From Byssothecium circinans (lineage: Eukaryota; Ascomycota; Dothideomycetes; Pleosporales; Massarinaceae): DNA of 64,000 bases. Under the pieces are notes generated by a model. That model saw nothing but the letters and a program-made list of their open reading frames with translations, searched no databases and had not been told where the DNA came from. Shown piece after piece: positions 57,378 to 64,000 of this stretch. Numbering within the stretch: position 1 is the stretch's first letter; each line of letters begins with the position of its first letter. The stretch is taken from assembly GCA_010015675.1 (NCBI GenBank), contig ML977041.1, positions 118,962 through 182,961 on the forward strand, given 5' to 3'. Made by a program: the position numbers and the translations under genes.

Positions 57378-60300
57378 ATGAGACGTCGACAGCGACTCCA
57401 ACGGTCAATCACCAGAGAATTCGGTGCCCCCCGTACATTTGACGATAATGGCCAGCCAATTCTAGCCAAACCAGGTGACATACGCCTTTTCTCGACATAT
57501 GAACCATCCTTAAAAGCCGGGACATACTCTATTGATGTCAAGCAAGAGATCAACGTTCCTGGGAAAAGCACATCTCCGATCCAGAACACGGACAGTGCAG
57601 GAAATGTCATTCAACAGACTTTCACTGTTGAAGCTCCCCGATTTTCTCTCGAAGCTAATGAAATTCACTCATTCTATCCCCCAAGTGGCCATGGCGACGA
57701 TCCTCATGTACTTCCGCATGTAGTGTTCAATGACCCCCATCTTCCCTGGGAGAGAAACGTCGACGAATCTGTTGATACCAAAGACAATGTCAACGATATT
57801 CCATGGCTCGCGGTTCTGGTCTTCGACCCCGCTGAATTGAATGTGGATGGCACTATCCTGCAGAACGGGACTCTCAAGCAATCTCCTACCAAGGAAGTTC
57901 CCATAACGGTAGACCAGCTTCTCAAACTCAAGAACGTTGCAGTGCCCATTGATCTAAATGAATCAATGCCAACTCTGGACAGAAATAAATCAACAACTGC
58001 CATCTTTGTGAAACCCGGTCTCTTTCGGGCCATGCATGATTGGGACGCCGATGGCCAGACCATCAACCTCGAGAGGTACAAATACCTCGCCCATGTCAGG
58101 GACATCAACACCAGTGGCGGTGCCATTGCTGCTTATGGAGACGAGAACGGGCTGTACAGTGTGGTGTTCTCCCACCGTACGCCGCCGCTCCTGACGAAGG
58201 AGAGCACGGTTGTTGTCCATTTGCTATCCCTCGATGGCGTCCGAGAGCACGTCAAAATCGACCAGAACACCAACTATGTTTCGTTGATTTCCCTCCACAG
58301 TTGGCAGTACCAATGTCTCCCTCCTTCGAGCCTCGACTTTCCCCGCCAACTTCAGTTTCTAGGCACTCAGGCGACGGCTATGCTGCGACCTTCTGGCATT
58401 GAAAAGGTCAAAGATGCCAGACTTGCAGCACGCTTGTCCAATGGATACTCACTGGTTCGACACCGCGTATCAACAGGAGAGCAGACCGTGGCATTCCTGA
58501 GAGGTCCCTTATCCCCCGTGCCTGTGCCGTATCCCCTGCTCCCAAAACGAGGCACATCCGGTCCGGACGCTGGCACCTGGCCTGCCGAATCTTTCTACTC
58601 TACGGACTATCAGGTTCTCGATCACGAACTGGGTATAATGGACATTTCCTATGCCACAGCCTGGCAAGTTGGTCGTGAAATGGCCATGGCCGACCGCACC
58701 TTCGCCCAAGCTCTTGTCAGTGTTCGAGGAGAAGCCCATGAAGCCGCACTTCCTGCTGCTAAAGCCGAATTCTTGTCTTCTTCAAGCTCGCATCAGACCC
58801 GAACCAATGTCCTCAACACACTGAACGAGCTGGTACAGGCAATCAACGATCCCTACAACTTGCCGATCCTCGCCGAGCCCACATCCAGTCCTCAACGCTG
58901 GACTTTTACTCCTGGAACCCGCGAAGACTTATCCACGAGACGAGCTGAGATCCAGGCACTCTACTCAAAGCACCTCCAACTAGTCCTGCAGAAGATGACA
59001 ACATCTTTCCCCCGCGCAGCAATGTCCACAGATAATGAGTCTTCAACTTGTGCGCATTGGCCGATTGTCTCAGAATGGCTTTTAGATCGAATGAAACTGG
59101 TTAACCTCCCGGCGATTTACCTTTTGAATCATCCAGACAATCTGCCGAAGGAGAGTATCCGATTCTTCCACGTTGACCAAAACTGGCTTGCTGTGCAAAT
59201 CGATGGTGCCCTTTCTATCGGAAACCATGTCAGCCGACCGACCTCATCGCCATCGCAAGCGGACTTTATAGATCAGATCCGGCAATTGATCAAAGAAAAT
59301 TTCGCGTCATACATTGCCAATCCCCCAAATGCTGCGGCGATCTGCCCGACCGGTGGCTTTTGCTTACGGTCGGCCATTGTGAAAGCCTTCCCAGATATGA
59401 TCATCTCTAGTGCTAGCAAAGAGACTCAAATTCTTTCCACCTCTGGACTCAGCGAAGATACATTGTTGACACTGATGACCCACACCGAAACTCAAGATAC
59501 ACATTCATTGGACCCGGCCATTATCATAAGTCAGCCGCCACATCAACAGCGCTTCGCGCTCGGAGGTCACCTCGACAAGGAGTCTCTCACATTCGCATAC
59601 AAGAAAGTATATACAGTGGACGGCTCAGCACCGCAGGGTCGTCCTTGGGGCGCAACTGGAGTTGAGGACATATTCCTCGCAAGCTCTGATCTGACTAATA
59701 GCATCTACGACTGGTCATCACGGATGGTCAACGTCAAAGAGCTGGCGGTTAGGACGCTCAAGGAACTCAAAATTCACATGGCGCCGACAGATTTCGATCT
59801 GAAAGATACGTTAAGCTCCGCTGTGATGGCTGTTGAGCTAAATGACCCGCTATACCAGCTAGTCTTCCTGAACCCCACGGCTAGTAGAGAGTGGGCCAGC
59901 GCTCCATTGTACGGAAGTGATTTTACCAACACCTCGAAGAACACTTCTAGAAAATATTCGAAAGAGCCTTCCACAGCCATCAGCGTGCCTCTGCCTGGCA
60001 AAAGCGTGCTAAAGCCGACTGTAGCTCACAAACGGCCCCGAAGAGCTACTAAAGGTTTACCTTTGGAGCTCTCTGGATTGCGCGCTCCTCATCGTCCTCT
60101 ACCTCTTCGCTCGCTCCCGAAAGAGGTTCCCGCGGCGCCGAAGCTTCCAGGTTCACCTTCGATACAGAGCCAAGTTAGCCTCCGCGTTTTCGCTAATGTG
60201 GTCCAGCCAAGTGCTCCTCTGCCCACGAACCTAGCGTTTTACGCAGATATCGTCTTCGCACTTCGCAAAAATGCTTCGAATGCAGGCCTCCTAGTGCGAT

Positions 60301-60677
60301 CTTTGGCCGTCCGAATTCCTGTTGCCAACCTCCCTTCGCCGTCGAAATTCACGAACACCACAACCGTTCCATTACTCATGCAGGCTTATGATGGGCCTGG
60401 GCCAATCATGCTTGGAAACAACCGTTTCAATGCGACGCTTGGCTCGGCTTACACCACAAGTCCTGCTCAGAACTGGATCGTGATAAACATTTTGCCAAGA
60501 TCGTTCTCGGGTGTGGTGACGTTTGACGATAATCCTGGCTTCTCTTGCCTGCTGAGGCAAGTTGCAATTGATGCGAGTACTCTGGGAAGTGTTCCCTTCA
60601 CTCTTATTGAACGGTACACCTTGCCTTTGGGGAGTTCGGTTGAAGTGCAGACAGACTTCCCGGTGACGAAGAGCTGA
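57378..60677 (+). CDS. Giant uncharacterised protein B (1099 aa)
   Basis: Single exon, 1099 residues; function unknown. No signal peptide or membrane segment. Ordered motifs are TFTVEAPRFSLEANEIHSFY (about 75-94), LPHVVFNDPHLPWERNV (about 112) and IPWLAVLVFDPAEL (about 143). HELGIMDISYATAWQVGREM (about 416) and NLPKESIRFFHVDQNWL followed by QIDGALSIGNH (about 590-620) come later, then GGFCLRSAIVKAFPDMIISS. The pattern resembles, from memory, a bacterial hypothetical family with VxAPRF, LPHIVLxxxxLPWER, PWLALLxF and PPESIRFFHxDxxWxDALIDGALSxxNH. A Pro/Lys/Arg-rich linker (about 860-930) precedes a C-terminal beta-rich domain. Its divergent position to A suggests they are expressed and act together. 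The first ATG of the frame is used. Confidence 0.85.
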   Translation: MRRRQRLQRSITREFGAPRTFDDNGQPILAKPGDIRLFSTYEPSLKAGTYSIDVKQEINVPGKSTSPIQNTDSAGNVIQQTFTVEAPRFSLEANEIHSFYPPSGHGDDPHVLPHVVFNDPHLPWERNVDESVDTKDNVNDIPWLAVLVFDPAELNVDGTILQNGTLKQSPTKEVPITVDQLLKLKNVAVPIDLNESMPTLDRNKSTTAIFVKPGLFRAMHDWDADGQTINLERYKYLAHVRDINTSGGAIAAYGDENGLYSVVFSHRTPPLLTKESTVVVHLLSLDGVREHVKIDQNTNYVSLISLHSWQYQCLPPSSLDFPRQLQFLGTQATAMLRPSGIEKVKDARLAARLSNGYSLVRHRVSTGEQTVAFLRGPLSPVPVPYPLLPKRGTSGPDAGTWPAESFYSTDYQVLDHELGIMDISYATAWQVGREMAMADRTFAQALVSVRGEAHEAALPAAKAEFLSSSSSHQTRTNVLNTLNELVQAINDPYNLPILAEPTSSPQRWTFTPGTREDLSTRRAEIQALYSKHLQLVLQKMTTSFPRAAMSTDNESSTCAHWPIVSEWLLDRMKLVNLPAIYLLNHPDNLPKESIRFFHVDQNWLAVQIDGALSIGNHVSRPTSSPSQADFIDQIRQLIKENFASYIANPPNAAAICPTGGFCLRSAIVKAFPDMIISSASKETQILSTSGLSEDTLLTLMTHTETQDTHSLDPAIIISQPPHQQRFALGGHLDKESLTFAYKKVYTVDGSAPQGRPWGATGVEDIFLASSDLTNSIYDWSSRMVNVKELAVRTLKELKIHMAPTDFDLKDTLSSAVMAVELNDPLYQLVFLNPTASREWASAPLYGSDFTNTSKNTSRKYSKEPSTAISVPLPGKSVLKPTVAHKRPRRATKGLPLELSGLRAPHRPLPLRSLPKEVPAAPKLPGSPSIQSQVSLRVFANVVQPSAPLPTNLAFYADIVFALRKNASNAGLLVRSLAVRIPVANLPSPSKFTNTTTVPLLMQAYDGPGPIMLGNNRFNATLGSAYTTSPAQNWIVINILPRSFSGVVTFDDNPGFSCLLRQVAIDASTLGSVPFTLIERYTLPLGSSVEVQTDFPVTKS

Positions 60678-61332
60678 TTATGAGGAAATCTGGGCGTCTC
60701 AGAACATATATTCTTAGATGGCGCCGCGTTGCTACACTGCAAATTGTGAAGGGAATCCAGTACACGTGCAAAATACGCGACTGAAATATGCTTATGAGAA
60801 CAATACACCTCTGTAACATCGCACTATGGAAGGTGACAATGGTAGACTCACGTGACCTCTTCGTCCTATTTGGGTCTGGCCTCATCTCAGCTGCCAGTCC
60901 CCGATAGTTGAATCAATCATTCGAATTTCCTCAACATCCATCAAAATGATGTAACCAATGGGCAAACTAACAGCTTAATTCTGCTCGAGCCTGCAACGCT
61001 TGACTAGCGCTCAAGGATTGTTGCTTTGCCGAATTGTGAGGGGTTGTTCCGTAACTAGCGCTTATGCAACCACTTATCCTCAGCACTACCACCTCTCTCT
61101 GTGCATATTCACATGTCGGACTCCTCAGCACTACTAGCTCTCAATGCAGGTGCATATTCACATGTCGGACCAACTTGCTCTAGATTCAGCTCTCTCAAAG
61201 CCTAGCGGAATGCTGCCGCCCTCGTTCCGAGTACGCGCATGCATCTTATGAGCTCCATTGTCTCTCTCCCTCAGGAACTTCATTCCGATACTTTACAACT
61301 CGATAACGGCCGATCTGAATGACCTCTCAATC
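60678..61332. other. Spacer between proteins B and C
   Basis: Contains the two-copy tandem repeat at 61079-61170 and the presumed promoter of protein C. No gene recognised. Confidence 0.5.
61079..61170. repeat. Two-copy tandem repeat, period about 45-49 bp
   Basis: Each copy starts CTCAGCACTAC and ends with the identical 21-mer that includes TGCATATTCACATGTCGGAC (61101-61121 and 61150-61170). The second copy has a few extra bases in the middle. It lies about 160 bp upstream of the ATG of protein C. Confidence 0.85.
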
Positions 61333-64000
61333 ATGGTCAAATTACAAATAAAATCTTGTCTTCAGAAAACCCCTGACATCACAGATGCCGCCTACAGCAT
61401 TCCTCCTCAGAACCCCATCTATACTTCAGTCTACGACTTGAATGGCAACCTCAATATATTCTACCTGGACCAAAGAGCTGATGTGTGGAAAATCCTCAGG
61501 TTCTACCGAGCACCCCCGCTAATGCAATGGATTGTTGAAGATACTGGATTCCAACTTCAAAGCAAAAGCATTCCTCCTTTGGGGATCGATAGACAAGCGT
61601 TCCTCAAGGCCACGGCGGGAAATGACTCAAATGGGAACGTCATTCACGTATTATTCGCGTCGTCAATCAACTGGAACCGGTCCCCAATATCTACGGAGAT
61701 CCTCGAGAATATGCCGCCTTTCCCCCTCATACAAAACTTGATCTGCCGGCCAAACGTGCAAAATGCAACATGGACTTCAGATGACGATGCCAACGACTCT
61801 GTTGCGTTCTCTATGATTGATTCCATTGATATCTACGCCTCTCACGACGACGGAATTGCTTTATGTTTCGTGGCCTATCATAAGTTCATTCCAGACGGCG
61901 TCGAGGTTCCACAGAGACCGCAGGTCATTAAATGGGAAGCAGGGGTTCCTGGATCCTTAATCGCGACCTCAGCAATCCATATTCCAAATCAGTTCGCAAT
62001 CCATGAGATTGCAGCTGGAAGGTATCTTGATCCCACCGCCGAACCAGTCAATCCTCTTGGTGCAGACCAAAATGTATTTGGCTTTTACGCTCGCATTGAT
62101 TCACCTCAAGCAGAACCCGTTGGTTCCATGATTCGCTGCGAGACTCGCTCCGGCTCGGATATCTTCCTTTTCGGGGAGAACTCGACTCAGGCGACAATTA
62201 GTACGCGTTCGATGTACCAGTTGAAAACACTTTACATCGGCGTTCGAAACGATGCGAAGGGGACGGGAATGGCACCTCTTCTCTTCGCAATTTGCAAAGG
62301 CGCGGAGAAAGGTGATCCTTTTGATGGAGCAGTTGTGTTCATACTCAACAACCAATACACAAACCCACCGCCCCCTGAGTTTTGTCGAGTCCTGTTTCAA
62401 GACAACCTTTCTCCCATAAATTTTGGTGCCAGACAAGAACGCGCTATCTGGATCGATGCAGTCCTTGAGGATCTCTCAAACTCCTTCGATCCTTGCGGCA
62501 GGTTAGGACCTGGAACGCCGTTTCGAGCTCATGTTTTCGCTCTGTTCCAGAATGAGCAACTGAACCTTACACGGCTCGTGCATACTTGTACCTACGACGC
62601 CACTGGAGGTAGCGGTGGCGGAATTATTGAAGTCTCACCTAACGTTTTTGAGTATGTATTTGCGAATACCCCCTTTTCCAATGCAGAAAGTTGGTGTACT
62701 TACAGAACGATTGCAGCGTCCCTGGTGTCAACTGGACCTCAGCGACCATTATCACCCAAAATCTTTTGGGCGTTCCCTTTTTCACAGTTTCCATGTTTCG
62801 AAACGTTTGCACAGTGACCGTCTTGGACAGTAGCATGCATATGGTAAACTGGACTCAGGTAATCTCTAGTAGCTGGACTGATTCTTATGCAAGTTACCTA
62901 ACTCTTTGGCAGAGTTTCAATGCAGGCTCAACGGCAAGTGTCTGGACACCCAGCACAATCACTGCTGCTGTTGGCCCGAGTTCTCCACCACCAAAGCCGC
63001 CTACAGCTCCAAAAGCCAGCTCCTTTTACATGGAGATAGCAGCTATGGAGGAAAATTCCGACGAAGATCCCAATCTGCCCTCGTACACCCCAAAGCCAAA
63101 TGTCACGGGCGAACTCGGCGCAGACTCACCAGTAACGCTCCTCGTCAACGGCAGAGTGGTGGATTTACTACCCGGAGCTCCTGCTGTCCCGGTAGCTTTC
63201 AATGGCGCTGGATTACTGGGGATTGATATGCCCCTGAGGATAGCGCGTGCAGATCCTACGCTATCTCTCCTTGCCTATCCTGCTATTATTCCGCCGACTT
63301 TTTGGTACTGTAACCTCTCGGAAGTTGTGATTGGAATTTACTAACAACCTCTTAAGGATCCACGTTGACGGTTGGGATGAGAATAACCGGGTAGATCTGC
63401 TTCCGATCCCTGACAACTTCTTCCTTACCTTCGCTGATAATTTGACATCTGGTATCCTGTCAACAGCCCGGAAACTGGCACCCAGTAGTGGTGTCACTGG
63501 ACTCAACGCAAGCTACTTTGATCCAGGTTCGATCGACGACGTTGTGTCTGGGCTCAAATGTATGGCTGCAGTAATGAATCGACCAATTGAGTCAAGCGCT
63601 TTGGATCAACAATACCTGACCAAGAATCCCACAGGACAGATAGGCTCTCATTACTACACCGCTGCTAGTGCCCGCTCTGTGAGCGACCCGTCCAAACTAA
63701 TCCCAGTCGGGAATCAAAAAGAAGGAACGCCACGTTTCCAGCTAGATTTCGATATCGCCAGCCCATATCACGATGGAAGTCCGCCGGATACTGCGCGTCT
63801 CAAAACAGCCTTCACACCCCTCAGTTCGCCGGTGAACCTCAACGCTCCACTACTCCCTGCCTTTTGCTGTGCAAATTTAATTCGGAACATTACTTCGGCA
63901 ACGAGTGGTTATGTCAGGCGAATAAGCATCGATTGCGTGGCGTCTCCACCGGTGGCAAGTCTCGTGTGGGCTCATTATAACCCAGATGCTGCTTCCAACA
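61333..64000 (+). CDS. Large uncharacterised protein C, 3' end outside the window
   Basis: Exons are proposed as 61333-62651, 62687-63304 and 63357-64000 (open at the window edge), giving about 860 residues so far. The second intron (63305-63356) has a perfect TACTAAC branch and joins PPTFW to IHVDGWDENN. The first (62652-62686, GTATGT donor, GCAG acceptor) is only 35 nt and could instead be a frameshift or a differently placed intron. Residues about 1-440 look like a repetitive beta fold, possibly a propeller or lectin (YTSVYDLNGNLNIFYLDQRA, WTSDDDANDSVAFSMIDSID). A Pro-rich hinge (SSPPPKPPTAPKAS) leads to a second domain with VNGRVVDLLPGAPAVPVAF and RIARADPTLSLLAYPAIIPP. I do not recognise the family. 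Start: ATG of MVKLQIKSCLQ, as the frame further upstream lacks an ATG. Confidence 0.65.

Overview
The window is nuclear DNA of a filamentous ascomycete (Pezizomycotina, probably Dothideomycetes). The evidence is short introns of about 45-70 nt with GTRNGT donors and CTAAC/CTGAC branch sites, fungal-only families (Atg28-like protein, Git3-like GPCR, GH71, PL4 rhamnogalacturonan lyase) and a fungal-type hAT transposon. Exon structures were worked out by hand from splice consensus and reading phase. No search was run, so family names rest on motif recognition.

Region 1 (1-28 kb) is core genome: an Atg28-like coiled-coil gene (706-2295, +), a low-complexity protein (3127-5209, -), a C2H2 zinc-finger factor (6325-8096, -), then the mitochondrial aspartate/glutamate carrier AGC1 (10017-12339, -), the pyruvate dehydrogenase E3-binding protein PDX1 (13230-14609, -) and a TMEM223-like mitochondrial membrane protein (14865-15783, +), the last two divergent over 255 bp. 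A Yta7/ATAD2-type bromodomain AAA ATPase (17177-22361, +) and a seven-helix Git3-like receptor (26600-27899, +) follow.

Region 2 (29-44 kb) is accessory. A hAT transposon (29421-32285; 8-bp target duplication, imperfect 24-bp terminal repeats, decayed transposase, 960-bp assembly gap) sits inside an already broken MFS transporter gene. Next come a FAD monooxygenase lacking its C-terminus, an unassigned stretch of coding-like sequence, a class II aldolase, a rhamnogalacturonan lyase, a hemerythrin-like protein, a GH71 alpha-1,3-glucanase and a carboxylesterase pseudogene.

Region 3 (44.4-64 kb) is the most interesting part: four very large, intron-poor genes of unknown function. They are a metallo-beta-lactamase/DUF6603 fusion (about 2346 aa), a 1389-aa protein A (both -), and, divergently, an 1099-aa protein B and a protein C that runs off the window (both +). 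A, B and the DUF6603 module carry motifs I associate with bacterial uncharacterised proteins. The cluster may therefore be a laterally acquired multi-gene system. Two adjacent open frames that overlap by ATGA appear to be one spliced gene.
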